Below, one piece after another: positions 1 through 8,192 of a stretch of DNA of 43,558 bases (the stretch's first letter is position 1; every line of letters starts with the position of its first letter). A program made the translations under genes and the position numbers. The notes below the pieces were generated by a model. That model was given only the letters and a program-made list of their open reading frames with translations, searched no databases and was not told the DNA's origin. Location of the stretch: positions 1 through 43,558 of the forward strand of contig JAFUCM010000019.1 in assembly GCA_017459675.1 (NCBI GenBank), written 5' to 3'. This DNA is from Eubacterium sp. (GTDB lineage Bacteria; Bacillota; Clostridia; Lachnospirales; Lachnospiraceae).

Positions 1-1
1 C

Positions 2-346
2 ATGGCTGCTGTCATTGTTGCAGAAGTTGGCGATTTCCACAGGTTTGCCTCTCCGGATAAGCTTTTGGCATATGCAGGACTTTCCCCGACGACTTATCAA
101 TCAGGGCAGTTGATATCTTCGCACGCAAAAATGGAAAAACGCGGTTCCCGATACCTTCGTTATGCGTTGTTTAATGCAACAATGTATGTCTGTGTCTGGG
201 ATCCAACATTTCGTGCCTATCTGGAGAAAAAGAGAACAGAAGGAAAGCATTATAACGTTGCAGTTTCGCATGCAGCGAAGAAACTCGTTCGCCTGATCTA
301 TCATCTGGAGACGACCGGGGAAACATACGTTTCAAGAGCCTATTAA
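2..346 (+). CDS. IS110-family transposase, C-terminal part (cut by window edge)
   Basis: Only the last 114 residues are visible; the DEDD (RuvC-like) catalytic half lies outside the window. The visible part matches the Transposase_20 domain of IS110-family enzymes: a GDFHRF...KLLAYAGLSP stretch, a QSG motif carrying the candidate nucleophilic serine (about residue 34), then KRGSRYLRYALFNAT. IS110 enzymes move the element as a circular intermediate without classical terminal inverted repeats. The frame is open to the left edge, so the ATG at base 2 is probably internal. The stop is followed by a short hairpin and a long palindrome, so the right end of the element should lie within about 100-250 bases. 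The family call is firm; whether the copy is intact cannot be judged. Confidence 0.9.
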   Translation: MAAVIVAEVGDFHRFASPDKLLAYAGLSPTTYQSGQLISSHAKMEKRGSRYLRYALFNATMYVCVWDPTFRAYLEKKRTEGKHYNVAVSHAAKKLVRLIYHLETTGETYVSRAY

Positions 347-369
347 TGGTAGTCCGATGTCTCGTTCCC

Positions 370-391
370 AGAGCATCTTTTCGGATGCTCT
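370..391 (+). terminator. Hairpin after the transposase
   Basis: Arms AGAGCATC and GATGCTCT (8 bp, perfect) enclose a 6-base loop, followed by GTTTGT on the plus strand. It sits 24 bases after the transposase stop. The weak T-tract makes it a probable, not certain, intrinsic terminator; in an IS110 element it could also be part of a structured end. Confidence 0.5.
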
Positions 392-425
392 GTTTGTCAT
401 GCAGTTTTCAAGGTGCTGACTTACG

Positions 426-447
426 AAGAACTCGCTAGCGAGTTCTT
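426..447. repeat. Perfect 22-bp palindrome near the IS end
   Basis: Half-site AAGAACTCGCT is followed directly by its exact reverse complement with no spacer. It lies 80 bases after the transposase stop. It could be a cruciform-forming target site, a protein-binding site or part of the IS end. Nothing else in the 347-542 stretch looks coding. Confidence 0.7.
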
Positions 448-542
448 ACCGATTTAATTTGTTTTCGACTTGACTTTTAATAGTCAGTCTTTCATTTCAT
501 GCAGGGACTGTATTTTGTCTCCTTTTCAAAAAGCGACTACAG

Positions 543-600
543 CAGGATGCAAATTCCAAAGCAGCGAATTCCATCTGAGCTGCGTGGAATATGCATCCTG
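543..600. repeat. 58-base imperfect inverted repeat downstream of nudC
   Basis: Outer arms CAGGATGCAAATTCCA and TGGAATATGCATCCTG pair with one mismatch, and inner AGCAGC and GCTGCG segments can extend the fold. On the minus strand it follows the NUDIX gene stop by 17 bases, so it may act as a 3' mRNA structure or terminator, although no T-tract follows. Confidence 0.6.
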
Positions 601-616
601 ATCTTATCTCCTCTTT

Positions 617-1450
617 TCAACGAGGATAATTACCTTCCTTAAACATCCGCATCATCTCCCGCGTCAGCGAGATCCCGTCGTCCTCCGGCACTTCCTCTGG
701 TGAAAACCAGTCTGCCATCGCGAGCTCCTCGTGATCCAGCGTCAGGTCCTCATCGTCCCCGTCCAGATCGCAGAAAAATCCCATCAGCAGCGAATTGGAA
801 AACGGCCACGGCTGACTTTTGTAGAAGCGTAGATTCTTTACTTTGATGCCGACCTCCTCCATCACTTCCCGGTGAACCGTCTCCTCGACAGTTTCTCCAA
901 TCTCGGTAAATCCGGCGAGCAGCGCAAACCGGGTATAGCCGCGGCCTGCATACTTACTCATCAGCAGCTTTCCGTTGTGAATGACAGCGATGATGACGCC
1001 CGGACTGATCCGCGGATAATTCATCAGACCACATTTCGGGCACTTGATCATGCGCTCTTTGTGGTCTTTTATGGTTGGCGTCCCGCACTTGCCGCAGAAG
1101 GTATGTCCCTCATACCAGTCGTAAAGCGAGTGTCCGGTAATCCCGGCAAATGCGCGGTTCAGCGGCCGTACCATCCGGAAGTGATCCACCGGTTCATAGG
1201 AAAATCCTTCCGGCGTAAAGTTTTCCTGCAGTTCGCCCAGAAAATACTCCAGATTGTCGACTGAAAACAGATACGTGTATTTGATCTCCACACCGTTGAA
1301 ATCATCAACTGTAGGGAAGATCAGCCTGCCGTCTTCATCATATCCCGTCAGTGCCTGTCCGCCGTCGTAGACCAGCACATGTTCGTGCGCCTGCGGCTGG
1401 CGGTCATGAAATTCATTGTGAAATACATTGGGGGCAATGTCCTGAATCAT
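617..1450 (-). CDS. nudC: NAD+/NADH pyrophosphatase (NUDIX hydrolase, NudC type)
   Basis: Predicted to hydrolyse NADH/NAD+ to NMN(H) and AMP; family members also remove NAD caps from RNA. Visible marks, in order: a zinc ribbon with two CxxC pairs (CGKC, CPKC), a Nudix box of the form GFTEIGETVEE...REVMEEVGI, and the NudC signature SQPWPFSNS just after it. An ATG at 1450 preceded by GGAAAGTGAG gives 277 residues, normal for NudC; a TTG 27 bases further upstream is in frame but has no ribosome site of its own. It lies 36 bases after the mazF stop on the same strand and may be co-transcribed with mazEF. All diagnostic residues are present. Confidence 0.93.
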   Translation of the reverse strand: MIQDIAPNVFHNEFHDRQPQAHEHVLVYDGGQALTGYDEDGRLIFPTVDDFNGVEIKYTYLFSVDNLEYFLGELQENFTPEGFSYEPVDHFRMVRPLNRAFAGITGHSLYDWYEGHTFCGKCGTPTIKDHKERMIKCPKCGLMNYPRISPGVIIAVIHNGKLLMSKYAGRGYTRFALLAGFTEIGETVEETVHREVMEEVGIKVKNLRFYKSQPWPFSNSLLMGFFCDLDGDDEDLTLDHEELAMADWFSPEEVPEDDGISLTREMMRMFKEGNYPR

Positions 1451-1486
1451 TTTGTTTGTCTCACTTTCCGAATTCAATTATAAACT

Positions 1487-1795
1487 TTATGGATAATAAT
1501 CGAAGATACTTTGAACAATATCGGTGATTTCCTGTATACTGGAAAATGATATCCGTCCGATCGTTCTATAATATCGCTTATGCAAATCCATCGTTTTCAA
1601 CTGTTCGCACAGAGCGATCCCGACAGTCTGATCTGTTTCAACCAGTACGTGAAGTGCATCTCTTCCGGCTTTCTGTACTACAGGGCAGACAATCGCCAGT
1701 CCCGACTCGTTAAAAAAATCTTTGCTTAATACAAGAGCCGGAAACTCCTCTCTGCTAAGTTCAATGATATCTCCCTGTTTCACTGAACTGACCAT
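1487..1795 (-). CDS. mazF: MazF/PemK-type endoribonuclease toxin
   Basis: A 102-aa MazF/PemK-fold protein, normal length for the toxin. The N-terminal QGDIIEL...REEFPALVLS segment and the central GLAIVCPVV strand are the usual core, followed by KTMDLHKR and GRIS. Such toxins cleave mRNA at short sequences and are held inactive by a MazE partner. The start codon directly abuts the stop of the upstream AbrB-like gene, with GAGGT inside that gene as ribosome site, so the two are translationally coupled. The active-site arginine/threonine pair of classical MazF is not obvious at this resolution, so activity is inferred from family and context. Confidence 0.87.
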   Translation of the reverse strand: MVSSVKQGDIIELSREEFPALVLSKDFFNESGLAIVCPVVQKAGRDALHVLVETDQTVGIALCEQLKTMDLHKRYYRTIGRISFSSIQEITDIVQSIFDYYP

Positions 1796-2038
1796 TCACC
1801 ATACCTCGCGGCCGACCGGTTCTCCCCAGTCATATTCCTCATAAGGTCCGAGCTTTCCTCCATAGGCTGCCGCCCTTTCTTCAAGCGTCTGATGACGATG
1901 TATTTTTTCCAGCATAATTCTTCCGTTTTCAACTAACACATCAACCTCTTCATTCATCTGCATGCCTGCCAGTTCTAATACTTTTTTTGAAAGCCGGACT
2001 CCCTGACTATTACCCCATCTTGTAATCTGCGCAGTCAT
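1796..2038 (-). CDS. mazE: MazE/AbrB-type antitoxin
   Basis: An 80-aa protein with an N-terminal SpoVT-AbrB/MazE swapped-hairpin domain: TRWGNSQGVRLSKKVLELAG is the textbook MazE start, and VDVLVENGRIML completes the fold. The acidic, aromatic C-terminal tail (PYEEYDWGE) is the type of segment that occupies the toxin groove. It is the first gene of a two-gene cassette with mazF immediately downstream (no intergenic base). Autoregulation through the AbrB domain is usual for the family; no operator was resolved in the 118 bases upstream. Confidence 0.9.
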   Translation of the reverse strand: MTAQITRWGNSQGVRLSKKVLELAGMQMNEEVDVLVENGRIMLEKIHRHQTLEERAAAYGGKLGPYEEYDWGEPVGREVW

Positions 2039-2117
2039 TCAAATTCCTCTTTCTATATCTCTATTGTATTTACTTTGTATATCCATATGCTAACAGCTTT
2101 TTAATATCATGTCAACA

Positions 2118-2150
2118 TAAAAGGAGACAGAGAACTGTCCCCTGTCTCCT
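2118..2150 (-). terminator. Intrinsic terminator after galE
   Basis: Minus-strand stem AGGAGACAG / CTGTCTCCT (9 bp) with an 11-base loop, followed by TTTTA, 5 bases after the galE stop. It closes the galactoside operon. Confidence 0.8.
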
Positions 2151-2155
2151 CCATA

Positions 2156-3172
2156 TTAATCCGCATACCCGTTCGGGTTCTGGCTCTGCCAGCGCCAGGA
2201 ATCCGCACACATTTCCTCAATGCCGAATTCCGCCTCCCAGCCGAGTTCCTCTTTCGCCTTGTCGCATTTTGCATAGCATGCCGCGATATCGCCGGGTCGG
2301 CGCGGCTTGATTTCATATTTCAGCTCATGACCGCACGCCTTTTCGAATGCATGGATGACATCCAGTACGCTGTAGCCGTTGCCTGTACCGAGATTGTATA
2401 CATTGACGCCGCTTCCTGCCGTCAGTTTCGCCAGTGCCTTGACATGTCCGCGCGCCAGATCCACGACATGGATGTAGTCACGCACGCCAGTGCCGTCCGG
2501 TGTGTCATAGTCATTTCCGAAAACGCCAATCTGCGGCAGTTTGCCGATCGCCACCTGCGCGACGTACGGCAGCAGATTGTTCGGAATTCCCTTCGGATCC
2601 TCGCCGATCATGCCGCTCTTATGCGCGCCGATCGGATTAAAGTAGCGTAGCAGCACGACATTCCACTCGTTATCAGAGGTGTGAATATCTGTCAGGATCT
2701 GCTCCAGCATGGATTTCGTCCAGCCGTACGGATTGGTGCAGACACCCTTCGGGCAGCTCTCGGTAATCGGAATCTCCGCCGGATCGCCGTAGACCGTCGC
2801 GGAAGAACTGAAAATGATATTCTTCACGCCGTGCTTCCGCATCTCATCACAAAGTGTCAGCGTCCCGCCGATGTTATTCTCATAATATTCAATCGGCTTC
2901 GCAACCGATTCACCGACAGCCTTCAGGCCTGCGAAATGAATCACCGCGTCAATCTGTTCCTGATCAAACACTGCCTGAATACCGGCCCGATCCCGGATAT
3001 CCGCCTCGTAGAAGGTTACTTTTTTCCCGGTGATCTCTTCGATCCTGTCCACTGCCTTCCGGCTGGAGTTGTACAGGTTATCCAGAATGATCACCTCATG
3101 TCCTTCATTCAACAGTTCCACGCATGTATGGCTGCCGATGTAGCCGGCGCCGCCTGTCACTAAAATTCTCAT
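2156..3172 (-). CDS. galE: UDP-glucose 4-epimerase
   Basis: Interconverts UDP-galactose and UDP-glucose with bound NAD, the last Leloir step. The N-terminal Rossmann motif is GGAGYIGSH; catalytic SSSATVYG and the YxxxK-type segment ([11 protein letters not shown]) are in place, as is the C-terminal GDIAACYA. The 338-aa length is normal for GalE. The ATG at 3172 is preferred over the in-frame GTG just before it because AAGGAAAT lies at proper distance. It is the last gene of the leftward galactoside locus, 72 bases after an AAA ATPase gene and followed by a clear terminator. Confidence 0.96.
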   Translation of the reverse strand: MRILVTGGAGYIGSHTCVELLNEGHEVIILDNLYNSSRKAVDRIEEITGKKVTFYEADIRDRAGIQAVFDQEQIDAVIHFAGLKAVGESVAKPIEYYENNIGGTLTLCDEMRKHGVKNIIFSSSATVYGDPAEIPITESCPKGVCTNPYGWTKSMLEQILTDIHTSDNEWNVVLLRYFNPIGAHKSGMIGEDPKGIPNNLLPYVAQVAIGKLPQIGVFGNDYDTPDGTGVRDYIHVVDLARGHVKALAKLTAGSGVNVYNLGTGNGYSVLDVIHAFEKACGHELKYEIKPRRPGDIAACYAKCDKAKEELGWEAEFGIEEMCADSWRWQSQNPNGYAD

Positions 3173-3244
3173 CACTCATTTCCTTCCTGCTGGTTTTATT
3201 CATTTATTTTCGTATCAGATTCAAGATCGCTCCGGCAGATTTGC

Positions 3245-4333
3245 TCAGAGACTCTGGTTTTTGATGTATTCTCTGAAAGAAGGAATTGCAATTGTAAATA
3301 CAGCACCCTCCAGTTCCTCGATCACGCCGGCCATAAGCAGTCTTGTTTTGTAAGTAGATACATAACCGGGCGTTTTTCCAATCCGCTTTGCAATGTCTGT
3401 AACAGTACTGTACTCCTGATCCTTCAACATTGCTTCCAGAATTTTTTTGTCGCCTTTAGACAATTCTCGCCATGTACTGTCCAGAACGCCGCGTTTAAAA
3501 TCTTCTTTTGCCTCTTCAATCCCCTGCTTTGCTGCGGGGGTATCAATCAGTTCTTTCTCTCCGCTTTCTTCCCAGACAGCATACCCTACAAGCTGCATCA
3601 TATAGGCAAATCCTCCGGCCGCCTCAACGGCCAGACTTAATGCATCATCTTCGATTCTCTTACCTGCCGATTCAATGGTTTTTCTGAAGGCACTTCGAAT
3701 ATCTCTGTCCGCAATTCTTCCAACATAATGCTGTCTTGCTCTTCTGAGAAATGATACTTCCTTATGACTGATCAGCTGGTTGATATTCACAGGGAGGCCA
3801 GCCATTACCAGTGCTATTTTTGCATGCTCCCTGATAAACAGCTGATACATAGAAGCCAGCTGTATCATTTCCGGAATATCCGCACGTACTTCATCAACTG
3901 TAATCAGCAATCCTGTCTGCGTTTTATTTAATTCATTCAGCAGCGCACTCATTTTGGTGCGCCAGTTCTTCGTTTCCGCCTGGTCAGATTCCCATGTCAG
4001 GCTGACCATCTGTCCGACTCCGATACCTGTCAGCTGCTTCTTTTCATTATTTTTCAGCAATTCTCTGCCTACTACCTGCGTTCTCTGCAAAATATCATCA
4101 AGCATGTTATCTGCCGCAACTGTATCCGCTACAAGCCAGCCCTCCTTCATTGCCTCATCCCCAATGCAGGACAGCAATGCTGTTTTTCCGGATCCGCGCG
4201 GACCGACCAGAACGCTTGACAAATTCGGATCTCCGGGTCCATTCTGAAATGCCCGCCTCATTGATGTTATCAATGATTGTCTGCCTGCCAGATATGGCGG
4301 CACCATTCCAAAAGTTGGTGTGAAAGGATTCAT
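3245..4333 (-). CDS. AAA ATPase with C-terminal winged helix
   Basis: A 362-aa STAND/Orc-like AAA ATPase. Walker A GPRGSGKT is at about 44-51 and Walker B LLITVDEV at about 142-149; the C-terminus (about 290-345) looks like a winged helix (LSKGDKKILEAML...TVTDIAKRIGKTPGYVSTYK). The start is the ATG at 4333, which has AAAGGAGG seven bases upstream; an in-frame upstream start would place that ribosome site inside the gene. It sits between galK and galE, but its own upstream region carries a periodic repeat array, so it may be separately regulated and a later arrival in the operon. Family members bind DNA; the function of this one is unknown. Confidence 0.85.
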   Translation of the reverse strand: MNPFTPTFGMVPPYLAGRQSLITSMRRAFQNGPGDPNLSSVLVGPRGSGKTALLSCIGDEAMKEGWLVADTVAADNMLDDILQRTQVVGRELLKNNEKKQLTGIGVGQMVSLTWESDQAETKNWRTKMSALLNELNKTQTGLLITVDEVRADIPEMIQLASMYQLFIREHAKIALVMAGLPVNINQLISHKEVSFLRRARQHYVGRIADRDIRSAFRKTIESAGKRIEDDALSLAVEAAGGFAYMMQLVGYAVWEESGEKELIDTPAAKQGIEEAKEDFKRGVLDSTWRELSKGDKKILEAMLKDQEYSTVTDIAKRIGKTPGYVSTYKTRLLMAGVIEELEGAVFTIAIPSFREYIKNQSL

Positions 4334-4381
4334 ATGACATTCCTCCTTTATATCCATATCTTTCCTGTTATCAGGATATCA

Positions 4382-4448
4382 CTTTTAGAACTTTTTTGCA
4401 ATTTTAGAACATTTTAGATTTCTTAGAACTTTTTAGAATCTTTAGAAA
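4382..4448. repeat. Periodic TTCTAAA array upstream of the AAA ATPase
   Basis: Six copies of the TTAGA word (TTCTAAA on the minus strand) have TAG at 4386, 4405, 4415, 4424, 4434 and 4443. The spacing of 9-10 bases (one double step of 19) puts all copies on nearly the same face of the helix. The array lies 49 bases upstream of the ATPase start and looks like a multi-site operator or iteron cluster. Confidence 0.7.
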
Positions 4449-4500
4449 TCCCGTCTGTCGGACATTTCAATCTGCCTGCCATTAATCTTAATCTCTTTAC

Positions 4501-5880
4501 CTAAGCAATCACAATCCCGCCGTACGGCCGGATCTGCAGCACGTTGCAACACCCCTTGCCGAGCACACGTTCCATTTCGTGCCGGAATGCTTCCACCTGA
4601 TCTGCCGGAACAAATGCCTGGATCGTTCCGGCGAAACCGCCGCCATGTACGCGGCAGGCACCTTCCCCGCCGAGGATGTGTTCCGCCGTCATCAGTGCGA
4701 CTGCCACGGCCTGCTGCTCCGGGAAGCGGCTGCTGTAGACATTCTGCAAATACATGAAGGAAGAATATCCTGATTCTTTTGCAGTACGCAGATACGCCTG
4801 AAAATCACCCGCCCGAAGTGCCGCACTCTCAGCTTCCACCCGGTCGTTCTCTCTGTAGAAATGTGCCGCGCGCAGGACTGCGCGGTCACCGCATGCCTTC
4901 CGGAGCGATGCAATACTGCCGTGGAACTGTTCTTCCGGCACTTCGCGTAGTACCTCTTTCCCGAAATACTGCGCAACGGACTTCATCTCAGCCGGAACTG
5001 CAGCATAATCTTCGGTCAGATCCGCATGGTCCGCACCGGAGTTAATGATACAGAGCTGATAGCCGCTGTCCGCAAAGGAAAACGGAATTTTTGTGATCTG
5101 CGGCTCCTCCTGCTTTTCAAAATCAATGGCAATGGCGCCGCCGACCGAACATGCCATCTGATCCATAAGCCCGCAGGGTTTTCCGAAATACACATTTTCT
5201 GCATACTGTCCGATCTTTGCAATTTCAACTGCATCCAGCGCATCGCCGCAGAACATGTGGTTGAAGATCACCCCAATCAGCGTCTCAAATGCCGCCGATG
5301 ATGACAGGCCTGAGCCGCCCGGCACATCTGAGGTGACACACGCATTGAAGCCTTCCGGCTGATAGCCGCGCTGCCGGATTGCCGCCGCGATGCCGCGAAT
5401 CAGCGATGCTGTCTGATTGACTTCCTCCGGGTGTACTGTTTCATCAGAGACATCAACACGCAGCACTTCATAACCTTCTGATTCCAGTACAACCATACTG
5501 GTTCCATTCGGTGCCGCTGCTGCCATCAGATCCAGACTGACACTGGCCGCAAGGACACAGCCGCGCTGGTGATCCGTGTGGTTGCCGCCGAGTTCCGTGC
5601 GGCCCGGCGCGCTGAACAATTCAACCGGTCCGCAGGCCGGTGCATTGTCCTGCGCAGCTTTCCCGCCGGCCTCCGTGCCGGCAGAACCGGACGGCACACC
5701 GACCGATCCGGACATTTCAATATCTGCCCCCGCTTCTGCCGCAAACCGCGCGTCATACATATCCAGCACTTTTCCGGCGCGCGCACGCTGCTCGGCCGGG
5801 TCCTCCGTCAGATAAATTTCCTGCAGACGCCCGTCCAGTGCGCCGCTCTCCAACTGCTTCCGCAGCTTCTCTGTTCCCAT
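4501..5880 (-). CDS. galK: Galactokinase (GHMP kinase)
   Basis: Phosphorylates galactose to galactose-1-phosphate with ATP in the cytoplasm. GHMP motifs are all visible: the galactokinase signature APGRTELGGNHTDH (about 91-104), the ATP-binding PGGSGLSSSAAFE (about 187-199), and C-terminal CRVHGGGFAGTIQAF. At 459 aa it is longer than the usual 390-430 because residues about 48-84 form a low-complexity Gly/Ser/Ala segment before the signature. The start is supported by GGAGGGG eight bases upstream. It follows galT by about 100 bases; a short GC-rich repeat lies in that gap. Confidence 0.94.
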   Translation of the reverse strand: MGTEKLRKQLESGALDGRLQEIYLTEDPAEQRARAGKVLDMYDARFAAEAGADIEMSGSVGVPSGSAGTEAGGKAAQDNAPACGPVELFSAPGRTELGGNHTDHQRGCVLAASVSLDLMAAAAPNGTSMVVLESEGYEVLRVDVSDETVHPEEVNQTASLIRGIAAAIRQRGYQPEGFNACVTSDVPGGSGLSSSAAFETLIGVIFNHMFCGDALDAVEIAKIGQYAENVYFGKPCGLMDQMACSVGGAIAIDFEKQEEPQITKIPFSFADSGYQLCIINSGADHADLTEDYAAVPAEMKSVAQYFGKEVLREVPEEQFHGSIASLRKACGDRAVLRAAHFYRENDRVEAESAALRAGDFQAYLRTAKESGYSSFMYLQNVYSSRFPEQQAVAVALMTAEHILGGEGACRVHGGGFAGTIQAFVPADQVEAFRHEMERVLGKGCCNVLQIRPYGGIVIA

Positions 5881-5911
5881 AGTCCCCTCCAGTTATTTTA
5901 AATATAAATAT

Positions 5912-5940
5912 CGATCTCCGACCCCGCACGGGCTGTGCGA
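5912..5940. repeat. GC-rich extragenic repeat, copy 1 (upstream of galK)
   Basis: Begins CGATCTCCGA and continues with a GC-rich inverted segment. It shares 23 of 29 bases with 14610-14638. Both copies lie 30-45 bases upstream of a minus-strand start codon (galK here), so they sit in or near 5' mRNA leaders. Confidence 0.5.
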
Positions 5941-5983
5941 TGTCTGTTCGCCCGTCACATTTTAAAAGCAGTAAAGCAGTTTT

Positions 5984-7561
5984 TCACAGAACCAATCCCG
6001 CCTGCCTGCAGAACCGCAGGAACGCCGCTTTTCCCTCAGGGGTGCGCTTGTACACGCCGGCATCCTCCAAAACCTGCATAAACACTTTGCCGATCTCATC
6101 TCTTAATATCATATCTGCATTTTCTTTGTCAAACCGGTACTGCTTCTGCAATGCCTCCGCCCAGTCTGCATGTGCGGCAATCCGCGCATCGCTGCGGATA
6201 TTCGCACCGGAAACCAGTGCATCCGCCAGAAGACTCATTTCTTCCTTCAGACGCGCCGGCAGAACAGCAAGACCCATCACCTCAATCAGGCCGATGTTTT
6301 CTTTCTTGATGTGATGCAGCTCTGCATGCGGATGATACACGCCCAGCGGATGTTCCTCTGTCGTGATATTGTTGCGCAGCACGAGATCCAGCTCATACAC
6401 CGCGCCCCTTCGACGTGCGATCGGCGTAATCGTATTGTGCGGCACGCCGCCTGTCTCTGCAAAAATAAATGCTTCCGGATCGGAATAACCGCGCCAGTAA
6501 GTCAGAATTTCATCTGCCAGATTGACCAGTGCCGTATCATCCAGTGACCGCAGCCGGATGACGGAGAGCGGCCACTTCACGATGCCGGCCTCCACCTCCG
6601 GGTATCCGCTGCAGACAAGCGGTGTCTCCACAAATGCCTTTTCCATGGCAAATGTATAATGCCCGCCCTGGAAATGATCATGTGAAAGGATTGATCCGCC
6701 GACAATCGGCAGATCCGCATTGGATCCCACAAAATAATGCGGGAACTGCTTCACAAAATCCAGCAGTTTCCGGAACGCTGCCGCATCAATCCGCATCGGC
6801 ACATGATGACTGTTAAATACAATACAGTGCTCATTATAATAGACATAAGGCGAGTACTGAAAATACCAGTCACTTCCATTAATGGTAACCGGAATAATCC
6901 TGTGATTTTCCCTCGCCGGGTGATTCACCCTGCCGGCATATCCTTCATTTTCCGCACACAGCTGACACTTTGGATACGCTGACTGCGGCATATTCCTCGC
7001 GGCCGCGATCGCTTTGGGATCTTTTTCCGGCTTGGACAGATTGATGGTGATATCCAGATCGCCGTACTCTGTACTGGTCACCCATTTCACATCTTTTCTG
7101 ATCCGGTCCCGCCGGATATAGTTGGTATTTCCTGAGAAATCATAAAACCAGCTTGTGGCATTCTCCGGAGAAATGTCATACCGGAGAGAAAACTCCGACC
7201 GGATCTGTGACGGACGCGGCGTCAGCACGCCCATCAGCTTCGTGTCAAACAGGTCATGGCTGACCACACCGTCATCGGTCAGTGCTCCGGTTTTGCGTGC
7301 CAGTGCACAGAGCCGGTCCAGAATCACTGCGATCTCCTCCGGATCCCCATCAATTCGTTCAGAATCCAAACGGTCGCTGACAGCAGCCGGATGTGCTGCC
7401 TGATCGGATGCATCGGAACAATCCGCCGCTGTAAGTGCCTCGTCACTGTCTGCATGCAGAATCATAAGAATCTGGTTGTACGCCCAGATCCTGTCTGCTT
7501 CTTCCAGCAGGTTTTTCCTGATTCCATAATCAATCAGATTTTCAATTCTTCTATCGCTCAT
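5984..7561 (-). CDS. galT: Galactose-1-phosphate uridylyltransferase, class II
   Basis: Exchanges UMP between UDP-glucose and galactose-1-phosphate. The 525-aa length, the CQLCAENEGYAGR segment and the active-site motif HDHFQGG (about 294-300) mark the class II (Firmicutes) GalT rather than the short HPH-type class I enzyme. The ATG at 7561 is preceded by AGAGGG. It follows the phosphoesterase gene by 22 bases and precedes galK, so galT and galK are probably one transcript. An Asp/Ala-rich insert at about 38-72 is unusual but does not touch the catalytic region. Confidence 0.95.
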   Translation of the reverse strand: MSDRRIENLIDYGIRKNLLEEADRIWAYNQILMILHADSDEALTAADCSDASDQAAHPAAVSDRLDSERIDGDPEEIAVILDRLCALARKTGALTDDGVVSHDLFDTKLMGVLTPRPSQIRSEFSLRYDISPENATSWFYDFSGNTNYIRRDRIRKDVKWVTSTEYGDLDITINLSKPEKDPKAIAAARNMPQSAYPKCQLCAENEGYAGRVNHPARENHRIIPVTINGSDWYFQYSPYVYYNEHCIVFNSHHVPMRIDAAAFRKLLDFVKQFPHYFVGSNADLPIVGGSILSHDHFQGGHYTFAMEKAFVETPLVCSGYPEVEAGIVKWPLSVIRLRSLDDTALVNLADEILTYWRGYSDPEAFIFAETGGVPHNTITPIARRRGAVYELDLVLRNNITTEEHPLGVYHPHAELHHIKKENIGLIEVMGLAVLPARLKEEMSLLADALVSGANIRSDARIAAHADWAEALQKQYRFDKENADMILRDEIGKVFMQVLEDAGVYKRTPEGKAAFLRFCRQAGLVL

Positions 7562-7583
7562 ATTTTAACCCTCTGTGCATTGT

Positions 7584-8192
7584 TCATGGTTTGCCGGACT
7601 GCACTTCCAGCAGATATGCCCCACACGCGTTGACAATCGTCGTATCCATGTATTTTCTGGTTACCGGTATTTTGAACCCGTAATTGCGGTGCACATGCCC
7701 GTGCAGCATGTAGCGGGGTCTGTATTTTTCCATCAGTTTCAGAAAACAGCGGAATCCTCTGTGCGGAATCGTGTCGAGATCCCCCTGCCCAAATGCAGGT
7801 GCATGCGTCACCAGCACGTCAACTCCGCCATATTTCCAGAGTTTCCGCCGGAGTTTCAGACATCTCCAACGCATCTGCCGCTCTGTGTACATATTGACGC
7901 CGTCCGGCCGGTACCGGTTTGATCCGCCGAGGCCGGCAAACCGGATTCCCTGATATACAAATACATCGCCGTCAATACAGGTACAGCCTTCCGGCGGCTG
8001 TTCGGCAAAGGCATCATCGTGATTCCCGCGGACATAAAGCAGCGGGCAGTTTCCAAGCGTAACCAGAAACTCCAGATAGGAGCGGTGCAGATCCCCGCAG
8101 GATACAATCAGATCAACCCCGTCCAGCCTTCCCGGCTGATAGTGATCGTAATAATATCTGGATTCTTCATCCGCTACGACTAATATCTTCAT
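7584..8192 (-). CDS. Calcineurin-like metallophosphoesterase
   Basis: A 202-aa one-domain phosphoesterase. Metal-binding motifs run in order: D8 in the first strand, SCGDLH (about 31-36), RGNHDD (about 54-59), THAP, and C-terminal HGHVHRNYG. The fold is close to the small YfcE/MJ0936-type enzymes, which hydrolyse phosphodiesters; the natural substrate here is unknown. The start codon overlaps the stop of the upstream ParB-like/BMP gene as ATGA, which signals translational coupling and a shared role. Both sit in the sugar operon between msmK and galT. Confidence 0.9.
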   Translation of the reverse strand: MKILVVADEESRYYYDHYQPGRLDGVDLIVSCGDLHRSYLEFLVTLGNCPLLYVRGNHDDAFAEQPPEGCTCIDGDVFVYQGIRFAGLGGSNRYRPDGVNMYTERQMRWRCLKLRRKLWKYGGVDVLVTHAPAFGQGDLDTIPHRGFRCFLKLMEKYRPRYMLHGHVHRNYGFKIPVTRKYMDTTIVNACGAYLLEVQSGKP

